Shown: positions 25,573 through 34,879 of the stretch, in pieces | Layout: each line of letters starts with the position of its first letter | How positions within the stretch are numbered: position 1 is the first letter of the stretch | Source of the DNA: Acidobacteriota bacterium | GTDB lineage: Bacteria > Acidobacteriota > Blastocatellia > Pyrinomonadales > Pyrinomonadaceae | DNA: 38,475 nucleotides | Reading direction: 5' to 3' | Assembly (NCBI GenBank): GCA_020200135.1 | Contig: JAIVJI010000011.1 | Span: forward strand, 17,632-56,106 | The notes under the pieces: generated by a model | The model's database searches: none | What the model was told of the DNA's origin: nothing | Seen by the model: the letters and a program-made list of their open reading frames with translations, nothing else | Translations under genes and position numbers: made by a program

Positions 25573-27231
25573 TCAGGCGAGCGCCGGCGGCAGGATGAAC
25601 TGGCCGAGGTGCGGCCCCGAGTAGTTGAGGCTCACGCCCAGCGCCAGCTCCAGCGCGTCGCGCGTCTCTTCGGGCGCGATGACGGCGTCGACGTACCCGC
25701 GCGCGGCCGCGTACTTCGCGTCGAGCTGCTGCTCGTAGTCCTCTCGCACCCGCGCCATCTCGGCCTTCAACTTCTCGTCGGGCTCGCGCCCCTCGCGCTT
25801 CAGCTTGTCGAGCTGCGTGCCGTAGATGGCCTGGACGGCCGAGTCGCCCTCCATCACGCCCATCCGCCCGGTGGGCCAGCTAAAGATGAAGTCCGGGTCG
25901 AACCCCTGCCCCGCCATCGCGTAGTAGCCCGCGCCCGAGGCGTGGTTGATGGTCAGAACTATCTTCGGCACCGTCGCCGTCGCCATCGCCTCGACGAAGC
26001 GCGCGCCGGCGCGGATGATGCCGCTGTGCTCGGCCTCCGCGCCGACCATAAAGCCCGACACGTCCTGCACGAAAAGGAGCGGGGTGCGGTGGCGGTTGCA
26101 GTTCTCGATGAAGTAGGCCACCTTCTCGGCCGACTCGGTGTAGACGATGCCGCCGAACTTGGGCGGCTGGCCCTTCTCGCGCACCAGCCCGCGGCTGTTG
26201 CAGATGACGCCGACCTGTATACCGCGCAGCCGCGCGTGCCCCGTCATCATCTCGCGCGCGTGGTCGGCCTGGAACTCGTCGAGGTGCCCGGCGTCGAGGA
26301 CGCACTTCAGCACCTCGCGCGGGTCGTAAGGGTGGCGGTGGTCTTCGGGCAGAATCTCGTAGAGGTCTTCGAGCGGGCGCGCCGGGTCGCGGCTCTCGAC
26401 GACGGGGACGGCCGGCATCCCCGGGACGGGCAGCTCCGAGACGAGCTCGCGAATCCTGGCGACGCACGCCTCGTCCGACTCGACGCGGTAGTGCGCGACG
26501 CCGGAAATCTCCGTGTGCGTGCGCGCGCCGCCGAGCGTCTCGTTGTCGATGGTCTGCCCCGTGGCGCCCTTGACGAGGTTCGCGCCGCCGAGCCCCATGA
26601 ACGACGTGCCCTCGACCATGATGATGATGTCGGAGAGCGCCGGCAGGTAGGCGCCGCCCGCGACGCACGGCCCCATCACCGCCGCTATCTGCGGCACGCG
26701 CAGGTAGCGGCGCATCACCGAGTTGTAATAGAAGATGCGCGCCGCGCCGTACTGGCCGGGGAAGACGCCGCCCTGATAAGGCAGGTTCACGCCCGCCGAG
26801 TCCACGAGGTAGACGATGGGCACCCGCGAGCGCATCGCCACCTCCTGCGCGCGCAGGATTTTCCTGATCGTCTCGGGCCACCAAGAGCCGGCCTTCACCG
26901 TCGCGTCGTTGGCGACGACGACGACCTCGCGCCCGCCGACGCGCCCCACGGTCGTCACGACCCCGGCCGACGGCGCCCCGCCCTCGTACTGGTCGTAGGC
27001 GACCAGCAACCCTATCTCCTGCGCGTACGTGTCCTCGTCCAGAAGCAGCGCCACGCGCTCGCGCGCCGTCAGCTTCCCCTGCTCGTGCTGCTTGCGGACC
27101 TTGTCGGCGCCGCCGCCCGCGCGCAAGCGTTCTTCCAGCCCGCGCAGCTCGGCCGTCAGCTCGCGCAGGCGCGAGCCTTTCCCGGCGCGCCCCGTGGGTG
27201 CTTCGCCACTCATCTCGGTTTTTCCAGACAT
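25573..27231 (-). CDS. Acyl-CoA carboxylase carboxyltransferase (beta) subunit
   Basis: This 552-residue biotin-dependent carboxyltransferase belongs to the propionyl-/methylcrotonyl-CoA carboxylase family. N-terminal crotonase-like half: RERVALLLDEDTY, GGAYLPALSDIIIMVEGTSFMGLGGANLVKGATG. C-terminal half: FVQDVSGFMVGAEAEHSGIIRAGARFVEAMATATVPKIVLTI, GAGYYAMAGQGFDPDFIFSWP. The FMVG(x)EAE..GI segment and the AED/LEDLYEILPEDHRHPYD spacing are closer to the MCC/GCC branch than to PCC, which would suit leucine or terpene catabolism beside AtuA-like genes. No biotin carboxylase subunit lies in the window. ATG 27231 or ATG 27213 may be the start; neither has a clear ribosome binding site. Confidence 0.88.
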   Translation of the reverse strand: MSGKTEMSGEAPTGRAGKGSRLRELTAELRGLEERLRAGGGADKVRKQHEQGKLTARERVALLLDEDTYAQEIGLLVAYDQYEGGAPSAGVVTTVGRVGGREVVVVANDATVKAGSWWPETIRKILRAQEVAMRSRVPIVYLVDSAGVNLPYQGGVFPGQYGAARIFYYNSVMRRYLRVPQIAAVMGPCVAGGAYLPALSDIIIMVEGTSFMGLGGANLVKGATGQTIDNETLGGARTHTEISGVAHYRVESDEACVARIRELVSELPVPGMPAVPVVESRDPARPLEDLYEILPEDHRHPYDPREVLKCVLDAGHLDEFQADHAREMMTGHARLRGIQVGVICNSRGLVREKGQPPKFGGIVYTESAEKVAYFIENCNRHRTPLLFVQDVSGFMVGAEAEHSGIIRAGARFVEAMATATVPKIVLTINHASGAGYYAMAGQGFDPDFIFSWPTGRMGVMEGDSAVQAIYGTQLDKLKREGREPDEKLKAEMARVREDYEQQLDAKYAAARGYVDAVIAPEETRDALELALGVSLNYSGPHLGQFILPPALA

Positions 27232-27434
27232 TGATTTGAATGGAAAATATCACAGCGCGCGGCGCGAAAACAACGAGGCCCCGGACGGCCTCTCGCGGCT
27301 AACTAGTTGAAAACGCACGGCGGTTACAAAAACGGGACGAAATAAGGTAAACTTTCCGCCCTGCAACAAAGTTCAGCCGGAGCATTTGAGCCGCAACAGA
27401 CTTTCTCGACTCGGTACGCGTTGGAGGACTGTAT

Positions 27435-28097
27435 TTGGCAGCCGCCGCTTTCTACGACCTCGAAGGGACGCTGGTGAGCACGAACCTCGTGCACACGCTC
27501 GGCTTCTACGCGCGCAACCAGCAGGGCCTGCTGCGCTCCGTCCGGAAGAGCGTCTCGACGCTCGTCAGCATCCCGCTCTTCGCCGTCGCCGACTCGTACA
27601 GCCGGATGGTCTTCAACGACATCTTCTTCCGGCGCTACAAGGGTCAGTCCGAAGACCGCCTCCGCTTCTTCGCGCAGGGGCTGTTCGAGGACGTGCTGAA
27701 GCCGGCGGTCTTCCCCGGCGCGAAGACGCTGATACAGAAATCGCGCAGCCTGGGGCTCCGGCAGGTGGTCGTCACCGGCGCGCTCGACTTCTCGGTCGCG
27801 CCCCTGATGGAGTACCTCGGCGTGGACGACTACGTCGCCAACCGCCTCGAGTTCGTCAACGGCGTCGCGACGGGACGCCTCCTCCCGCCCGTGCTCGCGT
27901 CCGCGACCAAGGCGTCGTGGATACGCACCTACGCCGAGCGCCACCAGCTCAACCTGAGCGACTCCTACGCCTACAGCGACAGCATGAGCGACCTGCCCAT
28001 GCTCTCCATCGTCGGCCACCCCGCGGCCGTCAACCCGGACATGCGGCTCAGGCAGACCGCGCTCCACCACGACTGGCCGATACTGAATTTGAAGTAG
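27435..28097 (+). CDS. elbB: HAD-IB family phosphatase, ElbB-like
   Basis: This 220-residue HAD-superfamily protein has motif I FYDLEGTLV (nucleophile D8), motif II VVTGALDFSV and motif IV YSDSMSDLPML, the HAD-IB arrangement. The usual second Asp of DxD is Glu (E10), a conservative change that could alter phosphatase activity. TTG 27435 is the start, with GGAGGA 6 bases upstream. It is the first gene of a cluster whose order (HAD, LarA-like, four-domain acyl enzyme, SDR) matches the ether-lipid elb cluster of Myxococcus xanthus as I recall it. It might dephosphorylate a lipid phosphate. A loose promoter (TTACAA/TAAACT) lies around 27326-27355. Confidence 0.75.
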   Translation: MAAAAFYDLEGTLVSTNLVHTLGFYARNQQGLLRSVRKSVSTLVSIPLFAVADSYSRMVFNDIFFRRYKGQSEDRLRFFAQGLFEDVLKPAVFPGAKTLIQKSRSLGLRQVVVTGALDFSVAPLMEYLGVDDYVANRLEFVNGVATGRLLPPVLASATKASWIRTYAERHQLNLSDSYAYSDSMSDLPMLSIVGHPAAVNPDMRLRQTALHHDWPILNLK

Positions 28098-28194
28098 TCA
28101 GTAGACAGTAGGCTCCTCTCTGCTGGCGCTGACATCCGAACGATTCATTAACGAAGTTTTTCTCCTGGCTACTGACTACTGTCTACTGACTACT
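28093..28194. repeat. 19-bp perfect inverted repeat between elbB and elbC
   Basis: The arms AGTAGTCAGTAGACAGTAG (28093-28111) and CTACTGTCTACTGACTACT (28176-28194) are perfectly complementary, with a 64-base loop that ends in a further partial GGCTACTGACTACT copy. The left arm includes the elbB stop codon. The right arm runs into TTTT, so the hairpin could attenuate transcription into elbC. The AGTCAGTAGACAGTAG theme looks like a dispersed low-complexity intergenic repeat. Confidence 0.8.
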
Positions 28195-28202
28195 TTTCAA
28201 AC

Positions 28203-29801
28203 ATGGCCCTACAACTCAGAAGAAAAGTTCACGAGTCGGTCGTCTACATCGACCGCGACAGCGCGCCGCGCATCATCTCTTCGGGCATGGACTTCATCCC
28301 CGAGGACCTGCCCGTCGGGACGCGCGTCATCTACCCGAACGCGCCGATGCGGGGTCTGCCGAACCGCGAGGCCGCCATCCGCTACGCCCTCAACCACCCG
28401 CACGACTGCGACCCGCTCTACGCGCAGTTGCAGCCCGGGATGAAGGTGACGATAGCCATCGACGACCTCTCGATGCCGCTCCCGCCGATGCGCACGCCCG
28501 ACGTGCGGCAGACGGCGCTCGAAATCCTCTTAGACCTCCTGCACGCCAACGGCGTGGACGACGTCCACCTCATCATCGCCATCTCGCTCCACCGGCGCAT
28601 GACCGAGTGGGAGATCAAGCGGATGTGCGGGCAGAGGGTCTTCGACGCCTTCTGGCCCGACCGGCTCTACAACCACGACGCCGAAGACCCGGACGGCATG
28701 GTCGTCATCGGCGAGACGCGCCACAAGGAGAAGCTCTCGCTCAACCGCCGCGCCACCGAGAGCGACCTGCTCATCTACCTCAACTTCAATTTCGTCCCGA
28801 TGAACGGCGGGCACAAGTCGGTCGCGGTGGGCCTCTGCGACTACGAATCCCTGCGCCCGCACCACGAGCCGCAGACCATCCGCGACTCCGACAGCTACAT
28901 GGACCCGGCCAACTCCGAGCTGACGCGCAAGATCAACCGGCTCGGCAAGCTCGTGGACGAGCACCTCAACGTCTTCCACATCGAGACGACCGTCAACAAC
29001 CGGATGTTCAAGGGCGAGCTGTCGTTTTTGACGAAGAACGAGGACGAGTTCTCGGCCTACGAGCGGATGAAGTACGAGGCCATGCGCTTCACGATGTCGA
29101 AGATGCCGCTCGCCGCGAAGCGCAAGATGTACAACACGCTCACCGGCGACTACGAGATGATCGCGGTCGAGGCCGGGCGCACCGAGCCCGTCCACGACCG
29201 CATCATCGCCAAGTCGATGCAGCAGTACGTCATCCCCGTGGACGGCCAGTGCGACATCCTCATCTGCCCCATCCCCGAGATTTCGCCGTACAACGTCTAC
29301 TCTTCGTTGAACCCGCTGCTCGTGCAGGTGATGGCGCTGGGCTACCACTTCAACATGTACCGCGGCAAGCCCCTCCTCAAGAAGGGCGGCGTGCTCATCC
29401 TCCACCACCCCTGCTACGACGAGTTCGACCACGTCCAGCACCCGAGCTACATCGAGTTCTTCAACCGCCTGCTGCCCGAGACGCGCGACTCGCACGTCCT
29501 GCGCGAGAAGTACGAGCGCGAGTTCGCCACCAACCCCTCTTACATCGAGATGTACCGGCGCGGCAACGCCTACCACGGCGCGCACCCGTTCTACATGTGG
29601 TACTGGGCCGAGAACGGCCGCGCGCACGTCGGCCGCGTCATCGCCGCCGGCGCCGAGAACGCGCACGTCCCCGCCGCGATGGGCTGGGAGCGCGCCGACA
29701 ACCTGACCGAAGCCATCGCGATGGCGCGCAGCCACATGGGCCGCTCCGCCCAGATCACCATGCTCCACCAGCCCGTGATAGCCATCTGCGACATGAGCTA
29801 G
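28203..29801 (+). CDS. elbC: LarA-like (DUF2088) protein, ElbC-like
   Basis: This 532-residue protein shares the N-terminal fold of lactate racemase Lar[17 protein letters not shown] carries the conserved Asp (D87/D88), [15 protein letters not shown] the His (H130) and [14 protein letters not shown] a second His (H158). [18 protein letters not shown] carries a lysine (K205) at the position that in LarA holds the nickel-pincer nucleotide cofactor. The usual pH motif before GGxK is VPMN here and the TRP arginine is replaced, so racemase activity on lactate is unlikely. The C-terminal half ([17 protein letters not shown]..., [15 protein letters not shown]) is family-specific. It lies between HAD and the multidomain acyl enzyme. 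The role in lipid synthesis is inferred from context. Confidence 0.75.
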   Translation: MALQLRRKVHESVVYIDRDSAPRIISSGMDFIPEDLPVGTRVIYPNAPMRGLPNREAAIRYALNHPHDCDPLYAQLQPGMKVTIAIDDLSMPLPPMRTPDVRQTALEILLDLLHANGVDDVHLIIAISLHRRMTEWEIKRMCGQRVFDAFWPDRLYNHDAEDPDGMVVIGETRHKEKLSLNRRATESDLLIYLNFNFVPMNGGHKSVAVGLCDYESLRPHHEPQTIRDSDSYMDPANSELTRKINRLGKLVDEHLNVFHIETTVNNRMFKGELSFLTKNEDEFSAYERMKYEAMRFTMSKMPLAAKRKMYNTLTGDYEMIAVEAGRTEPVHDRIIAKSMQQYVIPVDGQCDILICPIPEISPYNVYSSLNPLLVQVMALGYHFNMYRGKPLLKKGGVLILHHPCYDEFDHVQHPSYIEFFNRLLPETRDSHVLREKYEREFATNPSYIEMYRRGNAYHGAHPFYMWYWAENGRAHVGRVIAAGAENAHVPAAMGWERADNLTEAIAMARSHMGRSAQITMLHQPVIAICDMS

Positions 29802-29826
29802 AATGTCGCCGACAGAGGTTTAGGCC

Positions 29827-30405
29827 ATGAGCACGACGACCCGCCTGATTACCGCCGACGAGCTGCTCGTCATGCCCCACCGCGACGAACATGGGAATGA
29901 CTGTCTTCTTGAGCTGATTCGCGGAGAGGTAAGAAGAATGTCACCCACTGGCATCACCCACGGCGTTATTTGTACAAGGGTAGGCGGCGATCTTAGGAGC
30001 TTCGTAGAAGCGAACGACTTGGGCGTTGTCTGCGGTGCTGAGACCGGGTTTATTCTTGAAAGAGACCCCGACACGGTGCTCGGAGCCGATGCCGCGTTCA
30101 TTAGTCACGAGCGGCTAGCAACAGTTGAGAATCCTGATAAGTTTGGCCCCTTTGCGCCCGACCTCGCCGTCGAGGTGCTAAGCCCAAGCAACACGCGCCG
30201 CGAGATGGAGGAGAAGATAGCTCTTTACTTCGGCGGGGGGGCGCGGGCCGTCTGGGTCTTTAATCCGAAGAAGCGCACCGCGGCCGTCTACACGTCGCCG
30301 TCGGACGTGCGCGTCTTTGGCGAGCAGGACGTGCTCGAAGGCGGCGAGGTGCTGCCGGGTTTCAGACTCGAACTTGCAAAGCTGTTCGCCGTCGGGAAGA
30401 AGTGA
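29827..30405 (+). CDS. Uma2-family (DUF820) PD-(D/E)xK nuclease-like protein
   Basis: This 192-residue protein of the Uma2/DUF820 restriction-endonuclease-like family has ETGFILERDPDTVLGADAAFISHERL, with the metal-binding Asp region, and then PDLAVEVLSPSNTRREMEEKIALYFGGGARAVWVFNPKKRTAAVY. The E of VEVLSPS and K of EEKI form the degenerate PD-(D/E)xK core. The biological role of the family is unknown; it is abundant in cyanobacteria and some soil bacteria and often mobile. AGAGG precedes ATG 29827. The first two thirds use many A/T-ending codons, unlike the neighbours, which suggests recent acquisition. It interrupts the elb-like cluster between the LarA-like gene and elbD. Confidence 0.85.
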   Translation: MSTTTRLITADELLVMPHRDEHGNDCLLELIRGEVRRMSPTGITHGVICTRVGGDLRSFVEANDLGVVCGAETGFILERDPDTVLGADAAFISHERLATVENPDKFGPFAPDLAVEVLSPSNTRREMEEKIALYFGGGARAVWVFNPKKRTAAVYTSPSDVRVFGEQDVLEGGEVLPGFRLELAKLFAVGKK

Positions 30406-30430
30406 GACGGGAATCACGACTGACTTTAAG

Positions 30431-33400
30431 ATGAGATTATCGCCCACAGAGATTTATAACGGCCGGAACGTCTTCATCATCGGCGCGACGGGGTTCGTCG
30501 GGAAGGTCGCGCTGTCGATGCTGCTGGAGCGCTTCCCCGGCGTGGGGCGCGTCTACGTGACGGTGCGCGCGCGCGGCAAGGAGGAGTCCGAGACACGCTT
30601 CTGGAACAACGTCGTCACCGCGCCGCCCTTCGACCCCCTGCGCGAGCGCTACGGCGCCGCCTTCGAGGACTTCATCCGCGACAAGGTGCGGCTCGTCAAC
30701 GGCGACATCAGCGAGGACAATTTAGGGTTCACCGAGGAGGAGGCCGAGGAGGTCGCCGCCGACATCGACGTCCTCATCAACTCGGCGGGCAACGTCACCT
30801 TCAACCCGCCGCTGGAGAGCGCGCTCCGCACCAACGTCGTCGGGACGCAGAACGTCATCAAGTTCGTCAAGAGGATGAAGCGCCCGGCGCTCGTCCACAT
30901 CTCGACCTGCTTCGTCGCCGGCTCGCGCTCGGGGCCGGTCTGGGAGAGCGACCCCGTCCTCGGCTACTTCCCGCGCAAGGACGACCTGCCCGGCGTCGAG
31001 TTCAACGCCGAGCAGGAGATACGCGACTGCGCGCGCCTGGCCGAGCGCGTCAAGGAGGAGGCGCGAGACGCCTTGCAGGCCGCGCGCTTCAAGGAGCTGG
31101 CGCGCAAGCGTCTCTACGAGGACGGGCGCGACCCCGACGACCTCGACGCGATGGGGCTCGCCGTCGCGCGCGAGCGGAAGATGTGGACGCGCGAGCGCCT
31201 GACCGACCTCGGCTCGGAGCGCGCCGTCTTCTGGGGCTGGCCCAACATCTACACCTACACCAAGAGCCTCGGCGAGCAGCTCGTCGCCGCCGAGTCTGAC
31301 ATCGTCCGCTCGATCGTCCGCCCCTCCATCGTCGAGTCGGCGAAAGACTACCCCTTCCCCGGCTGGAACGAGGGCTTCACGACGACCGCGCCGCTCATCT
31401 TCATCGCGCTCAAAGGTCAGCAGCAGATTCCCGTCAACGACAAGCTCATCCTCGACATCACGCCCGTCGACCAGGTGGCGGCCGTGATGTTGGGCGTCGC
31501 GGCCGAGGCCATCGCGGGCGAGCCGCGCCTCGTCTACCAGGCGGCCACCGGCGACACCAACCCGAACACGATGGAGCGCATCGTGAGCCTCGTCGGCCTC
31601 TACAAGCGCAAGCAGTTCCAGGAGAAGGAGACGGGCTTCAAGCTCATCAACGAGATCGCCGCGCGGATGGAGACCAAGCCGGTCACGCCCGCGCGCTTCG
31701 ACGCGATGTCGACGCCGATGGTCAACGCGGCGGCGAAGAGGGCCACGTCGCTGCTCGACCGCGTCCGCCCACGCTGGGGCGGCGGGCGTTTCGCCGACAT
31801 CGTCGACCGCGCGAAGGCCACGGTCGAGCGCGTCGAGGAGGTGACGCGCGAGACCAAAGAGGCGTTCGACATGTTCCGCCCCTTCATGATCGAGAACGCC
31901 TACGTCTTCCGCGCCGACAACGTGCGGTCGCTCTTCGCCGAGGTGCGCGAGGAGGAGCGGGGTCTGCTGCGCTGGGACCCCGAGACGTTCGACTGGTACG
32001 ACTACTGGATGAACGTCCACTTCGCGGGCCTCAAGAAGTGGGTCTTCCCGACGCTCGAAGAGGACATGCGCGCGCAGCCCAAGCGCGCCTACACCTACCG
32101 CGACCTGCTCGAACTCTTCGAGACCTCGGCCAAGCGCTACTCCACACGCGTCGCCATGCGCATCGAGCGCGACGGGCAGAAGGAGCAGTACACCTACGCC
32201 GACATCCGCGAGCTGGCGACGCGCGCCGCCGGCTTCCTCGCCGCGCAGGGGGTGAAGCCCGCCGACCGCGTTCTGCTCGTCAGCCACAACGCGCCCGAGT
32301 GGCCCATCAGCTACTTCGGCGTCCTCAAGGCCGGCGCCACCTGCGTCCCCGTAGACCCCGAGAGCAAGACCGACGAGCTGGTCAACTTCACCCGCGCGAG
32401 CGGCGCGACCGGCGTCATCCTCGGCGAGAAGGCGGACGAGGAGCACCCGGACCTCGCCGACAAACTCGCCGGGGCCGGGCTCGACGCGCGCCTGTGGCGC
32501 TACGCGGAGGTCTTCGAGCTGACCGACGAGCTTTCGGAGGACGAGCGCGTCGCGCTGCTCCCCGCCAAGGTGTCGCCGAACGCGGTCGCCTCGCTCATCT
32601 TCACCTCGGGGACGACGGGGCAGCCCAAGGGCGTCATGCTCTCGCACAAGAACCTGACCAACATGGTCTCGATGCTCTCGTCGGTCTTCGAGATGGACAC
32701 GGCCGACGGCACCCTCTCGGTGCTCCCGCTCTACCACACGTTCGAGTTCTCGACCGGCTTCCTGACGCCCTTCAGCCGCGGCACGCAGATCACCTACCTG
32801 CAGGAGCTGAACGGCGAGGAGCTGGCACGCGCCGTCAAGAACGGCCACATCACCGGCATGGTCGGCGTCCCCGCGCTGTGGGAGCTGCTGCACCGCCGCA
32901 TCACGTCGCGGCTGCGCGAGCGCGGCGAGTGGGTCGGCTCGGCCGCCGAGCTTTTGATGAAGTTCAACAGCCGGCTGCGCGACAAGACGCCCCTCAACCT
33001 CGGCTCGATCCTCTTCCGCCCCATCCACACCGGCCTCGGCGGCCACATCCGCTACCTCATCAGCGGCGGCTCGGCGCTGAACGAGAAGATAAAGCGAGAC
33101 ATGCACGGGCTGGGCTTCACCATCCTCGAAGGCTACGGGCTGACCGAGGCCTCGCCGGTGCTGACGGTGACGCGGCCGCAGAACGCGCTGAACGCCGCCT
33201 CGGTGGGCAAGCCCCTGCCCGGCGTCGAGGTGAGGATCAGCGACCCGGACGCCGCCGGCATCGGCGAGGTCATCGCGCGCGGCCCCAACGTCATGCTCGG
33301 CTACTACCAGAACGAGCAGGCGACGCAGTCGGCCATCGTCTCGCGCTGGCTCCACACCGGCGACCTCGGCCGCCTCGACGACGACGGCAACCTCTACCTC

Positions 33401-34861
33401 GTCGGCCGCTCCAAGGAGCTCATCGTCGACACCAACGGCAAGAACGTCTACCCCGACGAGGTCGAGGAGCTGTACAAGGACTCGCCCTACGTCAAGGAGA
33501 TAGGCGTGGTGGGTCTTCCGGACGGCATCGGCGAGAAGGTCGCGGCGCTCGTCGTGCCCGACTACGACCACGACATCTCCTTGCGGCGCGACGAGGTGCA
33601 GCGCCGCGTCGAGAACCACTTCCGCGAGGTCTCCAGCTCGCTCCCCTTCTACAAGCGCGTCAAGTCGCTCTACTTCACCGACGCGGAGCTGCCGCGCACC
33701 GCGACGCGCAAGGTCAAGCGGCGCGAGGTCGTCCTTATCATCCAGTCGCTCGAAGAGTCGAAGCGCGCCGGCATCACCGAGAAGACCGCCCCGCGCGAGC
33801 AGCACCACGACGCCGACTGGCTGCTCGGCATCATCGCGCACGTCTCGTCGCGCCCGCGCGCGCAGGTCTCGCTCGACTCGCGCCTCGCCGAGCTGGGCTT
33901 CGACAGCCTGATGTTCGTCGAGCTGGCGTCGGCCATCGAGCAGGCCGGCGGCGCGCTCGTCTCGCCCGACACCTTGAACGAGGTGGTGGACGTGCGCGAG
34001 CTGTACTCGGTCGTCCGCCGCCGCGAGACGGCCGCCAACCGCCGCGCGGCCGAGGCGCGGGCCGAGGAGGACGCCCGCCAGTCCGTGAAGGAGATTTACG
34101 TCCCCACGCTCGTCCGCACCGTCGGGAACCGCGGGATAGACGTGGTGCAGCGCGCGCTCTACGAGAACGTTTTGCGCGCGCACGTCGAGGGGCGGTCGAA
34201 CATCCCGACGCACACCAATTTCATCGCGGCGACGAACCACACGTCGCACCTCGACACCGGCCTCATCAAGTACGCGCTCGGCGAGTATGGCCGCGAGATG
34301 GTGGCGCTGGCGGCGGCCGACTACTTCTTCGACAACCGCTACAAGCGCGCCTACATGAACAACTTCACCAACATCGTCCCCATCGAGCGGTCGGGGAGCC
34401 TTCGCCAGTCGCTCCGCCACGCGCGCTCGTTCCTCGAGCGGGGCTACACGGCGCTCATCTTCCCCGAGGGGACGCGCTCGATGACGGGGCAGATGGCGGA
34501 GTTCAAGTCGGGCTTCGCCTACCTCGCCCTGAACACGCGCACCGGCATCCTGCCCGCGTACCTCTGGGGCACGTACGAGGCTTTCCCCAAGGGCTCGACC
34601 TTCCTCAAGGGACGCGAGGTGGGCGCGCGCATCGGCCGCTTCCTCTCGATCGAAGAGCTGGAGGAGGTGACGAAGGGGATGCCCCGCGCGGAGGCTTACC
34701 GGCTGGTCGCCGCGCTCGTCCGCCACGAGATAGAGAACCTGCGCGACGGCACGCGCCACGCCTTCGACGGCGCCGCGCTCCGCCGACGCTGGAAGGCCGA
34801 GCGCCGCCACGCCGGCGAGGAGACCCACGACGAGAGCGAGCTGGCGACGACGGGAGACTGA
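30431..34861 (+). CDS. elbD: Four-domain reductase/AMP-ligase/ACP/acyltransferase, ElbD-like
   Basis: This 1476-residue multifunctional enzyme has four domains. First is a fatty acyl/thioester reductase (about 1-520): NAD(P) motif GATGFVGK at 18-25 and catalytic Y274xxxK278. Second is an AMP-dependent acyl ligase (about 555-1095): IFTSGTTGQPKGVMLSHKN, EGYGLTEASP, TGDLGRLDDDG, TRKVKRREV. Third is an acyl carrier domain with phosphopantetheine Ser1159 in LGFDSLMFVEL. Fourth is a PlsC-type acyltransferase (about 1230-1440): H1270-T-S-H-L-D1275 and FPEGTRS at 1344-1350. It could activate an acyl chain, carry it on the ACP, reduce it and acylate a glycerophosphate. The order matches my recollection of ElbD of Myxococcus ether-lipid synthesis. 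ATG 30431 fits the Rossmann start; the frame opens earlier, inside the Uma2 gene. Confidence 0.88.
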   Translation: MRLSPTEIYNGRNVFIIGATGFVGKVALSMLLERFPGVGRVYVTVRARGKEESETRFWNNVVTAPPFDPLRERYGAAFEDFIRDKVRLVNGDISEDNLGFTEEEAEEVAADIDVLINSAGNVTFNPPLESALRTNVVGTQNVIKFVKRMKRPALVHISTCFVAGSRSGPVWESDPVLGYFPRKDDLPGVEFNAEQEIRDCARLAERVKEEARDALQAARFKELARKRLYEDGRDPDDLDAMGLAVARERKMWTRERLTDLGSERAVFWGWPNIYTYTKSLGEQLVAAESDIVRSIVRPSIVESAKDYPFPGWNEGFTTTAPLIFIALKGQQQIPVNDKLILDITPVDQVAAVMLGVAAEAIAGEPRLVYQAATGDTNPNTMERIVSLVGLYKRKQFQEKETGFKLINEIAARMETKPVTPARFDAMSTPMVNAAAKRATSLLDRVRPRWGGGRFADIVDRAKATVERVEEVTRETKEAFDMFRPFMIENAYVFRADNVRSLFAEVREEERGLLRWDPETFDWYDYWMNVHFAGLKKWVFPTLEEDMRAQPKRAYTYRDLLELFETSAKRYSTRVAMRIERDGQKEQYTYADIRELATRAAGFLAAQGVKPADRVLLVSHNAPEWPISYFGVLKAGATCVPVDPESKTDELVNFTRASGATGVILGEKADEEHPDLADKLAGAGLDARLWRYAEVFELTDELSEDERVALLPAKVSPNAVASLIFTSGTTGQPKGVMLSHKNLTNMVSMLSSVFEMDTADGTLSVLPLYHTFEFSTGFLTPFSRGTQITYLQELNGEELARAVKNGHITGMVGVPALWELLHRRITSRLRERGEWVGSAAELLMKFNSRLRDKTPLNLGSILFRPIHTGLGGHIRYLISGGSALNEKIKRDMHGLGFTILEGYGLTEASPVLTVTRPQNALNAASVGKPLPGVEVRISDPDAAGIGEVIARGPNVMLGYYQNEQATQSAIVSRWLHTGDLGRLDDDGNLYLVGRSKELIVDTNGKNVYPDEVEELYKDSPYVKEIGVVGLPDGIGEKVAALVVPDYDHDISLRRDEVQRRVENHFREVSSSLPFYKRVKSLYFTDAELPRTATRKVKRREVVLIIQSLEESKRAGITEKTAPREQHHDADWLLGIIAHVSSRPRAQVSLDSRLAELGFDSLMFVELASAIEQAGGALVSPDTLNEVVDVRELYSVVRRRETAANRRAAEARAEEDARQSVKEIYVPTLVRTVGNRGIDVVQRALYENVLRAHVEGRSNIPTHTNFIAATNHTSHLDTGLIKYALGEYGREMVALAAADYFFDNRYKRAYMNNFTNIVPIERSGSLRQSLRHARSFLERGYTALIFPEGTRSMTGQMAEFKSGFAYLALNTRTGILPAYLWGTYEAFPKGSTFLKGREVGARIGRFLSIEELEEVTKGMPRAEAYRLVAALVRHEIENLRDGTRHAFDGAALRRRWKAERRHAGEETHDESELATTGD

Positions 34862-34879
34862 CTAGAGTTCTCAAAGCCC

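Noticed and set aside
30722-34828. 1368-codon open frame on the minus strand opposite the four-domain enzyme
   Set aside because: It is an antisense shadow produced by strong GC bias at third codon positions; the translation is Arg/Val/Asp-rich with no domain, and the plus strand has a complete enzyme.
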